Part shown: in pieces, positions 1-12,290 of the stretch
Numbering within the stretch: position 1 is the first letter of the stretch
Layout: each line of letters starts with the position of its first letter
Assembly: GCA_010015675.1 (NCBI GenBank)
Contig: ML977026.1
Coordinates: forward strand, 175,940 to 239,939
Direction of reading: 5' to 3'
Length of the DNA: 64,000 nucleotides
Source of the DNA: Byssothecium circinans
Taxonomy: Eukaryota > Ascomycota > Dothideomycetes > Pleosporales > Massarinaceae
Program-made: the position numbers and the translations under genes
The notes under the pieces: model-generated
What the model saw: the letters and a program-made list of their open reading frames with translations, nothing else
Told to the model about the DNA's origin: nothing
The model's database searches: none

Positions 1-345
1 AACTACTTAAGAAGATAGATTATCTTTCCTAATTTTTTTATTTAAAAAAGATAAAAAGATAATATAACTTCCTAGTTAGTAGTTTTACTAGAAAGAATAT
101 AATATAAAATATATTTTAAATAGTATACTTTACTCCTAAAAAAATATTATTTTTAAATTTTAGAGACTAAAGTTTTAGTACTTTTATACTTTTTTTATAA
201 AACTAATTATTATTAAAAAACTAAAATTCTAGAGTTAAAGAGATAGTCTTTCTCTATAACTTTAGTTAAAAAAGCTTTTAAAAAGAAAAAGTAGTTAAAG
301 AGTTATATAGCTTTAAAGTTGCTTATTTTCTTTAATTTTCCTAGT
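1..345. repeat. AT-rich, RIP-like block at the left edge
   Basis: This stretch is almost entirely A and T, with many TpA steps and no open frame of note. It stops abruptly near position 345, where ordinary GC-balanced sequence starts. That pattern fits the edge of a repeat mutated by RIP. No transposon protein can be recognised, and the element continues beyond the window. Confidence 0.55.
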
Positions 346-696
346 AAAAGATCGGGCGTTTCGCCGTTGCGGGCGTTTCGGGGTCATCCTCGGTAACCAG
401 CTGGAGCCGTCACAATAATAATGCCAAATGTGCCAAATGCCACGCCAACCGGCTACAGTAGCACGATGCATCCAAGAAAACCCACACCAGCGGTACTCCC
501 TCACTCACCAAACGTCATTGTTTCATGAATGAAGGACTGCAACCCAACTTCTGCTTTCGATGACTTTCCCCACGAACTCACATCTCAGCTCGTAGGCGAG
601 CGCCGAGACAGTCTAGCAGCCACTGGATACCCGCCGCACAGACGCCACACCCCGTGACTAGGTACAGTACAGTCATTATTGATCCGGTCCAAGAAC
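346..696. promoter_or_regulatory. Upstream region of VHC1
   Basis: GC-balanced sequence between the AT-rich edge and the VHC1 start codon. It contains two copies of gggcgtttc about 17 bases apart near 354-380. Otherwise I see no gene or clear site. It presumably carries the VHC1 promoter and 5' UTR. Confidence 0.3.
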
Positions 697-3600
697 ATGG
701 ACGACCAAGATGGCCCTCAGGCACGCAGGCGAATGCCACCAAGGTCTCACTCGAACTTTGCAACTCGCACTGCTGCCGACGAGTCCGAGCGCTTGAACCG
801 ACGAGGCTCCATCCTCCCGTTACCATCACCAGACGAAGGGACACCGCTACTCGCAAATCAGCCAGCACCTCAAGGCCGTTCATACGATGGAGTTGAAGAG
901 AGCTTGCAAGAGGAGAGCCATGGAAAAAATACTGGACAAGGCTGGCTCTCAAGAGTGTTGCTATCGCTACGTAGCAAGACTACCAAAAACCCCGATGGAC
1001 CAGAAAGCAAGCGAGCTTCAACTTCAGAAGCTGTCAAGCCACGACCTGGAGCCTTCCCAAGGCCAGTGGGAGGCACGAGTAAGCTCGGAACCTTCGCCGG
1101 CGTCTTCGTGCCAACGACCCTGAATGTCCTGAGCATTCTCATGTTCTTGCGTTTCGGCTTCATCCTGGGACAAACCGGCGTAGTGGGAATGATGGGTGAG
1201 TCGCACCATCATCTCGACAAAGTAGTCTATTGACATAGGTAGGTATGCTCGTTGCTTGTTATATCATCAATCTTTTGACGACCATGTCAATCTCTGCCAT
1301 CGCTACCAATGGCACCGTCCGCGGAGGTGGCGCCTACTACCTGATCTCACGAAGCTTGGGTCCTGAGTTTGGCGGCTCTATTGGTATCGTCTTCTATCTT
1401 GGTCTCGTATTCAATACCAGCCTGAATGCTGTTGGTCTGATCGACTGCTTCATCGAGAACTTTGGCTCCGAAACCGGAGGCTGGTCACAGTGGATGCCGC
1501 AAGGCTTTTGGTGGCAGTTTCTCTGGTCGACCACCGTGCTATTGATCTGCACAGCTATCTGCTTAGCTGGAAGCAGCCTCTTTGCAAGGTGTAGCAATGG
1601 ATTACTTGTTCTCCTGCTTATCGCTACCTTCAGCATCCCCCTCTCCGCTCTTGTCGTCTCGCCGTTCTCCGACCCAAAGGAAAAGATAGTCTACACTGGT
1701 CTCAACGCACAAACTTTCCGAGAAAACCTCATGCCACATTTCACCAGAGGTGCCGCCGGCGGTCAGCTTAAACACAAGCAGAACTTCCAGGACATGTTTG
1801 GTATCTTGTTCCCTGCCACGGGGGGTATCTTTGCGTAAGTACCTGAGCTTTTGGAAGAGTGCAAGTATTAACAGGACCAGTGGGGCTTCGATGTCGGGCG
1901 ATCTGAAGCATCCTTCCAAAGCTATACCAAAAGGTAAGAATTCAACTAAAGCAAGTCAGGTGAACATAAGCTGAAGGTTTACGAACAGGAACACTCTATG
2001 GATTGGGCTTGACGTTCGTCGCATACACCATTGTCATTTTTGCAATTGCAGCGACAGTCACACGAGAATCGCTGTATAGCAATACCAACGTCATTCAACT
2101 AGTGAGTCTGCACTGACCCCCGTTCCTAGGCCATACAAGGCCGAAGAGCAGAGGTTTTCTGCAATCAATGTATTATCCACACTCAAGGCATGTCTTGGGG
2201 CACCCAACCGACAACTGTTGTTATCTCCGGTCCTCCATCAACTCGCTACATCCATACTGCAATTTCATGCAACTGACAAATCCTAGACCAACATATCCGG
2301 AGTCGTCATTCTTCTTGGGGAATTTGCTACTGCCGCCTTTTCCGTGCTGATGGGCGTCATCGGCTCAGCAAAGCTTCTTCAAGCTCTTGCAAGAGACCAT
2401 CTGCTGCCCGGCCTCTCAGCGTTTGGTCAAGGCACGCAAAGGTCGGACGATCCAACCTACGCTATTTTCCTCACCTATCTCCTAGCTCAGCTCACCATGC
2501 TGTCAGACATCAATCAAATCGCCTCCTTCATCACTATGACCTACCTGATGACATTCTTGGTAACGAACCTGGCCTGCTTTCTTCTCAAGATCGGCTCGGC
2601 CCCTAACTTTCGACCGTCTTTTCACTTTTTCAATTGGCAGACTGCAGCTTTGGGAGCAGTACTCTCAGGTGCAACAATGTACTTTGTTGACGGCGTGTAT
2701 GCGTCGGCTTGTGTTGCGCTGCTGATTATCATCTTCTTGCTAATTCACTACACAACCCCTCCCAAGCCGTGGGGAGACGTTAGTCAAAGTCTGATTGTAC
2801 GTTCTTCTCGCTATTCTACGTATTGCGACTTTGAGGAACCTCAGCTCTACGAAGCTAACTAGCGTATTGCATCAAACTGACACCAGTACAGTACCACCAA
2901 GTCCGAAAGTATCTCCTGCGCCTTCGGCAAGAGCACGTCAAGTTCTGGCGGCCGCAGATTCTCCTACTCGTCAACGATCCCCGCCGTCAATTCAAGCTTA
3001 TCCAATTCTGTAATTCATTGAAGAAAGGCGCTCTGTTCGTCCTTGGCCACGTAATCGTCTCTCAAGATTTTGGCGCCGCAGTCCCAGAAGTCCGCCAACA
3101 GCAACAGTCCTGGACGAAATATATCGATTTTTCGAAGATCAAGGCTTTCGTCAACATCGCGATCGCTCCGACCGTAGAATGGGGGGCGAGAAATATCTTG
3201 CTCGGTGCAGGTCTTGGCGGCATGAGACCCAACATCGTCGTGATGGGTTTTTACAACCTAGGGGAGCTTAGACAATCCAAACCTCTGATCGAAATTCCCT
3301 CGCCGCAGCGGTCACGACCCACAAGCAAGGCCGCCAATCATCCAATTTCACGGAAGGCTATTCAGGCCATTGCAGCGCAAAGAAAACAAACGGAAAGGCT
3401 TGATGGCATACTACCTACAGATGCGATGAGGCCTGAGCATGCAGTCGGGATACAAAGCTACGTCACAATTGTCGAAGACCTCGTTCTGCGACTTCAGATC
3501 AATGTCGCGTTAGCCAAAGGCTTTCAAGAATTGGAGGTGCCTACCCCAAAACCCACAAGGAAGCAAACGTTTTTGAGCGCCTTTGGGCTGGGCGTGGTAG

Positions 3601-5288
3601 AGGATGAAGAGCCAAGCAAGAAGTATATCGACATGTGGCCGATCCAGATGTCTGCGGAGATTGCGAGTTCTAGCGATGATCCGTCGAAGAAGAATGTGCT
3701 CACAACAAACTTCGATACGTACACGCTCATCCTCCAGCTTGGATGCATTTTGCACACTGTGCCGTCATGGAAGCGGACCTACAAGCTCAGGGTAATCGTA
3801 TTCGTGGAATATGAGACTGATGTCGAGGAAGAACGCGGACGTGTTACGACGCTCTTGCGTAACCTGAGGATTGAGGCCGAAGTCCTCGTGTTTTGGCTAG
3901 CTAGCGGCAGTCTGAAGATGTATGAGGTCATCATCAACGGCCGCCATGGTGGAGACTTCGCGGAAGGCGCGCAGGATGTTGACAACGCACTAGAAGATGA
4001 AGAATGGTGGTCTGATATCCAGAAACTGCGTCGCCCACATAATATGACCGCAAGTCAAGAACTCGCCAACACCAATGACCTCCTTGAAGCCGTCAACAAC
4101 TGGCCCACAGCTTCCTTCCAATACGGTCGAACAGAAGCGCATCCCAAGCGTTTCCAACAACTACGCAAGATGCTGAAGCGAAGCCGAAAGACATCACTCA
4201 GCAACCTCCAAGGGGCAGGCGTTACAGCAGGCATGCGGACACAGCGACTCCCTGTGGACCTCTCAAGCGAAAGTTCCTCCTCAAGCGATGACGAGAACCA
4301 CCACGCAGACGACGAAGCCATCACGACGGAAAGTGAGGTCACAGGCAGTGATGATCGAAGCGAATACGACCTCGATGCCTCAGATGACGAAGAAAGTTAT
4401 TCACAAATCACTCCCGTCAAACGCAGCAAAAGCACCGGCACAACAGGAGGTATACCATTTATATCCCAGCGCCTCAACCTCCGCCAAGCGCTCTGGAGAA
4501 GCTCCTCGCAGACGCAAAATGACAGACCAACCAGCGATTCCGTCACCCCGTTGAGACCGCATCCAGGCACTATAACATCCGACAGCGCGCTTCCCATACA
4601 GGGAAAGGCATCGAAGAACGTACCTTCCATGAACACCCAACTCTCCTCAGGTTCATCCAATGTTACCAGACCGCCACCGCTTCGACAGCAGTCCCTGCCG
4701 AAATTCACCTCGAACCCTACACCACGGACTCAGGTCGCATCGGAAGAAGCATCAGGACCGTCAATCATGTTCGTCGAGAGCCCCACCGCAACGAGGATAA
4801 AAGACCCAATCGCTTCCGCGGAAACCTCCCCCGCGCAACTAGCTACTCAAGCATCAGTGTCCCCCTCAGCGGCAACAACAACACCACCACTCCCCTCCTC
4901 TCCCCTCCGAAACCCTTATATCCCCTCCGCCTCCCCCTCTTCCTCTAAACCCACCTCCACCCCCAGCCCCGCTACCAACACCACCCCACCATCCGCCCGT
5001 ACCCCGCCCCAGCAACAAGCATCAGGCTTCCCCCACCACGCCTCCATCCCCCTCTCCTTCAACGACCTCCCCTGCCGCGCCCAGCACCTCATCCTCAACG
5101 AGCTGATCCGCTCGCACTCGGACGACACGGCCGTCGTCTTCACCACGCTGCCGGCCCCCGTCCAGGGCACGAGCGAGAGCGAGCCCGAGAGCGTCAAGTA
5201 TGTGAGTGATCTGGAGGTGTTGTGTTTGGGGCTGCCGCCGTGTCTGTTGGTGCATAGTAATAGTATGACTGTTACTATGAATCTGTAG
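697..5288 (+). CDS. vhc1: Vacuolar cation-chloride cotransporter (SLC12 family, Vhc1-like)
   Basis: This protein is predicted to co-transport K+ and Cl- across the vacuolar membrane. Six exons are supported by splice sites and reading frame: 697-1195, 1243-1834, 1881-1933, 1989-2101, 2287-2796 and 2892-5288, giving about 1387 aa. The first in-frame ATG is at 697. A hydrophilic N-terminus is followed by the amino-acid-permease-type membrane core, beginning near residue 145 with LNVLSILMFLRFGFILGQTG and including NGTVRGGGAYYLISRSLGPE. The long cytosolic SLC12 C-terminal domain follows, interrupted near residues 1045-1085 by a Ser/Asp/Glu-rich stretch and a Pro/Ser/Thr-rich linker. The end, with LEVLCLGLPPCLLVHSNSMTV, is typical of the family. 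The 185-bp intron 4 is longer than the rest. It is convergent with MAK11. The length exceeds yeast Vhc1 because of the low-complexity insertion. Confidence 0.9.
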
Positions 5289-5360
5289 GATGGAGGGGGG
5301 GGGAGTAGAGGGGGGGAAGTAGAGGGGGGGAAGTAGGGGGGGGGAAGTAGGGGGGGGCAA
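5288..5360. repeat. G-rich minisatellite in the VHC1 3' flank
   Basis: Runs of seven to nine G separated by agta or aagtag repeat about five times directly after the VHC1 stop codon. Such a tract could form a G-quadruplex on the VHC1 sense strand. It lies between two convergent genes, so a role in transcription termination is possible but is only inference. Confidence 0.7.
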
Positions 5361-5579
5361 GAGGGAGATGTAAATTGCATGTCACGGAAATCCAGCAATT
5401 AGCAGTAGGCGTTAGCAGTAGACTAATCCCACACACGCACGAGAAGCCTGGAAATTTGACAGACAGACATACATACCATATAGTTACACACCAACAATGG
5501 CATGTATACTATACTATATTACACACTTTTCTAACTTTTCCAAATTTCCAACTTTCCGACTGCCCGGCTTTCGCATGCC

Positions 5580-7277
5580 TTATTCGCTCTCCTTACTACT
5601 CTCGTCATCACTCTCCCCCTCCCCTTCCTCGTCGCCGTCACCATCACGGTCCTCCTCAGGGGCACCCGTCATAGCAAAAGCCGTCAAACACGTAATACGC
5701 GTCCCCGTCGAATACGTTCCTAAAAGTGTTCCTACCTGTTTGGCTGCAAAGCCCTTGTCCTTTTCTTTTGCTTTTTCCTTTTCTTTTTCTTTTCGCACGT
5801 CATCCACGCCGCTCACCTCGCCCACACCATCCGCGTCTTTCAGATCCCGGGTATCCAGACTCCAGAGACGTACTGTGCCGTCGCTGCTCCCGGCGAGGAT
5901 CAGGAACGTTGATGTTGATATCGATGTCGATGTTGATGCAGAGACTGGGAGGACGGCGAATTGCTTGACGCGGCTTGTGATTCCTGCAGCGGGGCCGCCG
6001 ACTTGGGCGATGAGGGAGATGGAGGGGATGGTTTCGTTATCGTTGTCGCTGTCGTTGCCGTTGTCGTTGTTGCTATTTTGGGTGTTGGGCGAGGTGGTGG
6101 AGTCCGTGTCGTAGAGCATTATGCGTCCGTCCTCTGTGGAAACCGATAGCGTGGAAGAAGCATTATGCTCCCCGTCCCGGGACGGCGGTAGATACATAAC
6201 CTGATGCACCTTCGTCCTCGGCCACGGTAAAATCCTCGCCTTCGGCCTACAATCAACCCCGAAAACCACAACGCCCCTCTCGAACGCGACCGCGAACTCC
6301 TCTCCCCCGTGATCCCAAACCACGCCCCTCCCCTCCCCACTCGCGAACCTCCCCTCGCCGACAGAAGCCAAGATGTCGCGGTTGAAGTTCAGAACGCCTG
6401 CTTTCTTCCCCGTGACCAGGTTCCACAACCTCATGCACTTCTCGCCCTTGGACACGCTGACCATGAGCTTCATGCTGGGATGGACGGCGAAGGCGTTGAT
6501 GCCCGAGGGGACTTCGCCCGGCGCAGCGGTGTCGCCGCTCGGGCGGCCCTGCGGTTTGGGGATCGGGGCCTTGATGCTGGAGAGGGGTTCCCAGTCGCGG
6601 GTTCGGGTGATGGCTATCGTGCTGTCTTCCGAGGCGCTGAGGAGTTTTGCGCGCGAGGGGAAGAAGAGGGCTGTTACGCTGGAGGAGTGGTGCAGGAGCG
6701 AGCCTAGTTCTTTGTTTTTGGCGTTTTCCGTGGTTGTGGAAGGGCCGTTGAGGGTGGGGGGTTTGGGGGTGGGGGCGGGGTGGGGTTTTGAGCTCGAGGG
6801 GGCAGGGGGTGGTGTTTTGGAGAGCGTGTAGATGTTTATGCGCTCGTCGGTGCTGCCGGTTGCGAGGAGGATTTTTGTGGATTCTGGGGTGGGCGGGGAG
6901 AGGGCTAGACACCGGATTGAGGAGGCGTGGGCGTTGAAGAGGAAGGTGTCGGAGAAGGAGATCTTGGGTTGGTCGTCATCTTGGGTGGTGGTTGAGGTGT
7001 TGTCGGGTTTTGTGATTAGGTTGTGGGGGATGGTGGCGGTGAAGCCGTGGAGAACTCGCTCGTAGGATCCGGTGATGATTTGGAATGTGGTGGATTCTCC
7101 GGTTCCTTCTCTTGATGGTGTGTTTGTTGATCCATTTACTGCAGCTTCCTGGCGTTTGCTGGCTGGTGGTTCTTTCTGGGCTGGTTGCTTGGGCGGAGCT
7201 ACTGCCTCCTCTTTCCGACTCTTCAGCGCCTTCACCGTCTGTTCCCCATTCGCAGCCTCTCTCTTCCGTTTTGCCAT
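5580..7277 (-). CDS. mak11: WD40-repeat ribosome-biogenesis protein, Mak11/PAK1IP1-like
   Basis: Mak11 is a nucleolar WD40 protein needed for early assembly of the 60S ribosomal subunit. This is a single-exon gene of 565 aa. A Lys/Arg-rich N-terminus (MAKRKREAANGE), a possible nuclear signal, precedes the beta-propeller. Visible blade motifs include HASSIRCLALS, LLATGSTDERINIY, HHSSSVTALFFPS, LLSASEDSTIAI, CMRLWNLVTGKK and DGTVRLWSLDTR. The order and the GKKAGVLNF segment match the Mak11 family. Low-complexity insertions (a Pro/Ser-rich loop, an Asn/Asp-rich loop and an acidic C-terminal tail) make it longer than the yeast protein of about 470 aa. It is head-to-head with EAF1, 299 bp apart, and convergent with VHC1. 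Confidence 0.85.
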   Translation of the reverse strand: MAKRKREAANGEQTVKALKSRKEEAVAPPKQPAQKEPPASKRQEAAVNGSTNTPSREGTGESTTFQIITGSYERVLHGFTATIPHNLITKPDNTSTTTQDDDQPKISFSDTFLFNAHASSIRCLALSPPTPESTKILLATGSTDERINIYTLSKTPPPAPSSSKPHPAPTPKPPTLNGPSTTTENAKNKELGSLLHHSSSVTALFFPSRAKLLSASEDSTIAITRTRDWEPLSSIKAPIPKPQGRPSGDTAAPGEVPSGINAFAVHPSMKLMVSVSKGEKCMRLWNLVTGKKAGVLNFNRDILASVGEGRFASGEGRGVVWDHGGEEFAVAFERGVVVFGVDCRPKARILPWPRTKVHQVMYLPPSRDGEHNASSTLSVSTEDGRIMLYDTDSTTSPNTQNSNNDNGNDSDNDNETIPSISLIAQVGGPAAGITSRVKQFAVLPVSASTSTSISTSTFLILAGSSDGTVRLWSLDTRDLKDADGVGEVSGVDDVRKEKEKEKAKEKDKGFAAKQVGTLLGTYSTGTRITCLTAFAMTGAPEEDRDGDGDEEGEGESDDESSKESE

Positions 7278-7576
7278 TTTGTGGAAATTGTGATTGGGAT
7301 TGTGATTGTGGTGGAAGGAATTTTTGGAAATCCTGGCGAATTCTGCCGCGGCTAACCCCCATCGAGACTAGACAGAAGCTTATCGGCGGGCGGTGGCAGT
7401 GCGGCCGGGGCTCTCCTTCTCCACGACGACCTTCTGCGCCCGACGCCGTCCATCAGACCTGCGTACCGCGCGCCCACCCAAAAACCATCAACAACCACCT
7501 CGCCCACTCCTCACAAACCATCACATTGGCGGCACTCGTGGGAAACGGATGTCGGCCACCGATCGTCGGTTCTCAT
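7278..7576. promoter_or_regulatory. Shared divergent upstream region, MAK11 / EAF1
   Basis: The 299 bp between the start codons of two divergent genes must hold both promoters. It contains GC-rich sequence and the 5' leaders. I see no clear TATA box. Confidence 0.5.
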
Positions 7577-10500
7577 ATGTCCCTCGACGGTCTCCGTGAT
7601 GCGTTTTCCCGGGAGAAGAAGAATGAGATTGCGTAAGTCACCACCGAATTAATTATCGCACCGCGCCTCGTTCGAACTGCGAGCGCGATGCGACATGGGA
7701 AAATCGCTCGGATTGCGTTATTTCGGCGTCGTGGTGCTGATATCTGTCTGCACGTAGGACCTGCGAGTTGTCGCGCAAGCGCAAGTTGCGCGAGCTCTAC
7801 GGCTATACCGCGCTGCTGAACCAGAACCCGCCCCAAGTGCACTTGGACTGGGCCGTGCCAGACGAGCCGCGCGACGACGACGAGGCCCGCTTTCTTGACC
7901 AGAATGACATATCAAAGTAAGCCATTCTCTATTCTAGTTCAGTTCCAATTACTACTTTGTTCTTCTCAATCTCATCGCGGCCTTGTCGTCGCCGCATTCC
8001 ACTGACGGATGCTCGCGCAGAGGCCGACGCTTCAACGATGATTCTCTTCCCTTCCCAGTCATCACCCCGTATCCATCATTACCATCCACCTTACCGTTTC
8101 AATCGCCTGCGAAGCCCGCAAAACCTGCATTCGCAAAGTCGTCGCCGTCAGGCCCCAACCTTGAAGAGCAGTTGCGTGCCGCATCTGCATCGCCGTCTGT
8201 CGCGACTCAACCACCACCACCGCCCATCGATAAACCAGCGCAAACCGATGCACCTGCTACTGGAAACCGATCTTCGAAATCGCCACGTGTAGAGGCGCCC
8301 TCACCCGTTGACACGCCTCGGGTGGAAGAGCAGGCAGCAAACAAGCCCGCTGGCAAGACGCCGCAACCTGATCTCACGGACCCTGTCGAAGCTCCTGCTG
8401 TGCAAGACTCGAGCAAAGAAACGGCTATTTCCGATGGCCCTTCAGTCGACCCCAACGTCGTTATCCCACCGTCCTCAGAAGATGTTGCTGCTTTACCAGA
8501 GGGTTCTGTACCGACCCAACCGTCTGAATCCCGACCAAAGACGCCTAAGGTAGTGCATCTGCCTCCAAAAGAAGTGCAGGAAGCAAGGCTGCAAGAGACG
8601 GAACGAAGGCTGGAAAAAGCGGCGGAGAGGGAACTAAGAGAAGACGAGAGACTCGGGCTACCCATCACCAATGGCCCAACCGACCAAGCATCGTCTCCTT
8701 CATCGACCGTGGGTCCATATTCGCAAGCAACGCCGCGTGCACCCCATCATTCGCCTGATACAAGCCCAGACACCGAGTCTTTCGGCGATCGTCTCCCGCC
8801 AGCCGGGAATGCTCTTGATGACCCAGCTACGCGACAAGCCAAGGATGAGGGCGACCGCGCTTTTCAGGAACAGATGCGACAAGCAAGAGAAACGGCACGC
8901 GAAGAGAATACTGCAATCGATGATGTGGAAAAGCAGATTGAGGATGAACAATCTATACGGCTTGCAAGAGATGGAAAAGGACGATTAAGTGAACCAGAAT
9001 CGGCACCACCAGCTGGCCCAGCAGCGTTGACCAATCATGCCGAAGAAGTTGTGCGCGAAACGCAGGTTGAGGCACTGGCTTCCAATAATGAACAGAGTAC
9101 AGAAGCGGAGCCTGCCGCTGACTCATTGCCCACACCAACCACTACCGCCCCGGAGCCATCTACTGTTGACAACGACATTTCTGACGGTGGGGGTGCACAA
9201 GCGGACCACCCGCCTTTGGGTCCTGAGCATCCTACACCGCCTGCAGAAATTGATGTTGATATGAGTGAAGCACATGTTCCCAACGTCGAACAAGAGGCCC
9301 CTGCACCGCACCGCCAGGATCGCATGACCACGCGAGTCTCATCAGGCGCTCTTCGTCAAAAGTCCATTTCTGAGATCATCGAAGAGAAGAATGACAGGTC
9401 GGCACCTAAATCAGTACTCACACCACGATCGAGCAACCTCTCGACCTCCACTAGCCCTGGACGACCGCCTCGCGAGCAGAAACGGAAAGAGGTCTCGACT
9501 GTCATCTTTGCCAAACCAGATCTCTCCAAGGCGACAAAGGCGTTGCAGGCATTTAGTGAAGACTATGCTTCCCTTCAGGGCGCATCGCAGGATTCGGGCA
9601 GGGATTACTTGCAAGGGTTATTTCAGTATCAGGCACACCATGCGCCACGATCAAGACCTCTGCAGGAGCTCGTCAGTTCTGCACAAAAGACGCTTACAAC
9701 CGCTGGCACGCTTGCCATGATAAGAGAGCAGCAAGATTACAAGATTCTCAAGCGGGTCTATCACCTTCAAAACGCGAATCGATGGTCGTTGCGGCAATTA
9801 GCAAAGTCCGTGGAACCGGACCGCCCTATCACGCACCAGGACCATCTTCTCGCTGAGATGAAGTGGATGCAGACGGATTTTCGGGAAGAGAGGAAATGGA
9901 AGAAAGCTCTCGCGGCGACTTTTGCTGAGTGGTGCGCTGAGTACGTTAACAGTAGTGCTGATGATCGAGCTTCGCTACGAGTGAAGTCCTATATCCCGAA
10001 AACGGCACGAAGAATGAGTTCGGCAGATGAGGATATGAATGATGCCCCAACCCCTGACCTCGTGCACTCTGGCGCCAATGAGACGGAGAGTGAAACATTT
10101 CTCGACGACGATGAACCCCCCAGTCCCTGCGCTGCAAATTTCCCAGCCAACCTCTTCTCGCTCAAGTTCAATGATGTGGTCTTCAAGATTGACTGGACCT
10201 TGGCGAGCGATGCTTTGTTCGGAGAACTGCCACGTTACGAGCCCCTGCTTGAAGGATCTAGCGATGTTAGCCCTGTTTCGTTCGTAGAACCGCCCATATT
10301 GCCCGTCTCCAAGTTCGTCACCGGCAAGCTGGTCTCGCAAGTACGGGGTCCTCCCAGAAAGCGCAGCAGATACGAGTACGACTCCGAAGCCGAGCCTTCT
10401 ACTCCACCAAGCAGATCCGGAACTTCGGCTGAGCATTCCATGCCTTCGACGCCTGGGAGGAGACTATTCCACCGAAACGATCTGCCTCCGGAGATGAACG

Positions 10501-12290
10501 ATATCGCCTTGTTCAACCCCGACAATCGCCACATCCGTGATCGTCTGCAAGCCGCACATCAGTTCAGGCCACCCACGGAATTTCCGATGCCTTCCGTGTC
10601 TTTCTTCGAGAATCGGAGTTCTTCGCAATGGCTCTGGGATGAGGATCAGAAGTTACGGGCTCTTGTCAAGGAGTACACATTCAACTGGTCTCTTGTTGCG
10701 CAAGAACTGGCTTTGCCTTCTATTTTCGTATCGTCTTCAGGGCGGCGGACTCCTTGGGAATGCTTTGAGCGCTGGGTACAGTTGGAGGGTCTGCCGGCTG
10801 AAATGTCTAAGACACAATACTTCCGTACTTACCAAAGCCGACTGGAACAAGCTCAACGGACCGTGCTGGCTCAGCATCAGGCTCAGCAGCAATTGCTCCA
10901 ACAACAACAGCAGCAAAACGGACAGACTATTTCGACCCAACCCAGGAGAAGGACAACTCAACCCATTCGTGTCGAACGCCGAAGGGAGAACAGACATCTG
11001 GCTATCATCGATGGTATGCGTAAGCTGGCCAGAAAACGCGAATCGCTCGCCCATAAACAGGCCGAGTCACAAAAAGCCGCCATGCTCCGCAAGCAGCACG
11101 AACCGCAAACTCCGAAGAATACCATTCAAACACCTCAAGAGTTCAGCCGCCTGAAATGGGAGCGTGAGGAGAAGCTGAAGCAAAAGCATCTCTTGATGCA
11201 ACAGGAGATTCATGCAAGGGCAAGTGACCCCAACACATCGTTGCCTGTCGCTAACATGCCCCAGCAAATGGCGGCACGTCAAGCCCAAATGGCCCAGGCG
11301 GGTATGGGCAACGGCGTCAACCAGCAACAGCGCAACGGCACTCCTGGAAATGTTGTGAATTCCCCCGCTCACATGGCAAATCAACAGGGACTGGGCGCGA
11401 ATGCCAACGCTGCCATGGCGGCTCGAGCGCAACAAGGTCAACAAGCCATGCAGGCTAACTTTCCCAACGCCAACGTGAGCGGCATGTCCATGGGCTCCCC
11501 TGGTGTACCCCAAGCACAAATGCAGGCCAACATGCAGAACAACCAAAGGATGGCTCCTCCAGACCAGGTCCGATTGGCAATGCAAAGAGGCCAATTTAAC
11601 AACGCTAACCAGCAACACCAGTTCCAGCTGCAACAACAGCAGATCAACATGGCGAGCAACTTGACCCAGAATATGGGGATGAACGGCATGCCGAACGCAA
11701 ACATGATAGCCATGAACGGGCAAAACGTGACCGGCAACATGAATGGTTCTATGAACGGAATGGCTAACAACGCCGGATCCCCACGGATGAACCAGGCCAA
11801 TCCAAACATGCAAAGTCCAGTGCGACCTCTCTCCAGTGGCCACATGCCGCAGCTGCTCCAGCTCCAGAACAGTTTCAAGGTACAGCATCCGGATTGGTCC
11901 CCCGAACAGGTCCAAAAAGCGGCTTCTGATAGTCTCTCCCGATTCCTGGCTAAGCAGCGCGTACAGGCAATGAATGCAGCGGCAGGCTCCTCTAGTGGCA
12001 ACGCCCAGTCTCCTCAAATGGGCAACATGTATATGCAAAATGTCCAGAACGGCGGCAGCATGGGTGCCAATAGTCCCTCTCCAAACGCAGTCCAGAACTA
12101 CCAGGCCCAGTTGGTTCGGCAACAGCAGCAGATGAGCCAGCAGCAGAGACAGCAAGCTGGCAGCCCCGGTGGCATGAGCGCGATGCAAACAAGTCGGAGT
12201 GCGACGCCGCAGAATCCGAATATGCAGCAGCAGAGTCCTGGCATGCAGCAGGCACAAATCCATCGGGGTCCACAGGGTTCCCCGTCATGA
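7577..12290 (+). CDS. eaf1: NuA4 histone acetyltransferase scaffold subunit Eaf1/Vid21
   Basis: Eaf1 is the platform subunit of the nuclear NuA4 histone acetyltransferase complex. Three exons, 7577-7632, 7758-7916 and 8021-12290, give about 1494 aa. The N-terminus (MSLDGLRDAFSREKKNEIA, then LSRKRKLRELYGYT) and the exon junction into KGRRFNDDSLPF match fungal Eaf1. The HSA domain, which binds actin-related proteins, lies near residues 644-715 around KRVYHLQNANRWSLRQLAK. The Myb/SANT domain lies near residues 940-995, with WLWDEDQKLRALVKEYTFNW. After it come a poly-Gln run and a long Gln/Asn/Met-rich C-terminus, typical of fungal transcription co-factors. A Pro/Ser/Thr/Glu-rich linker fills residues 80-560. 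It shares an upstream region with MAK11. Confidence 0.93.

Noticed and set aside
6253..6912. Long minus-strand frame rich in Pro, His and Arg
   Set aside because: Overlaps the MAK11 coding frame on the same strand in another frame; the WD40 frame is clearly the real one.
11067..12263. 398-codon minus-strand open frame
   Set aside because: It is antisense to the Gln/Asn/Met-rich C-terminus of EAF1, where biased codons suppress stops on the other strand. The His/Leu-rich protein has no family character.
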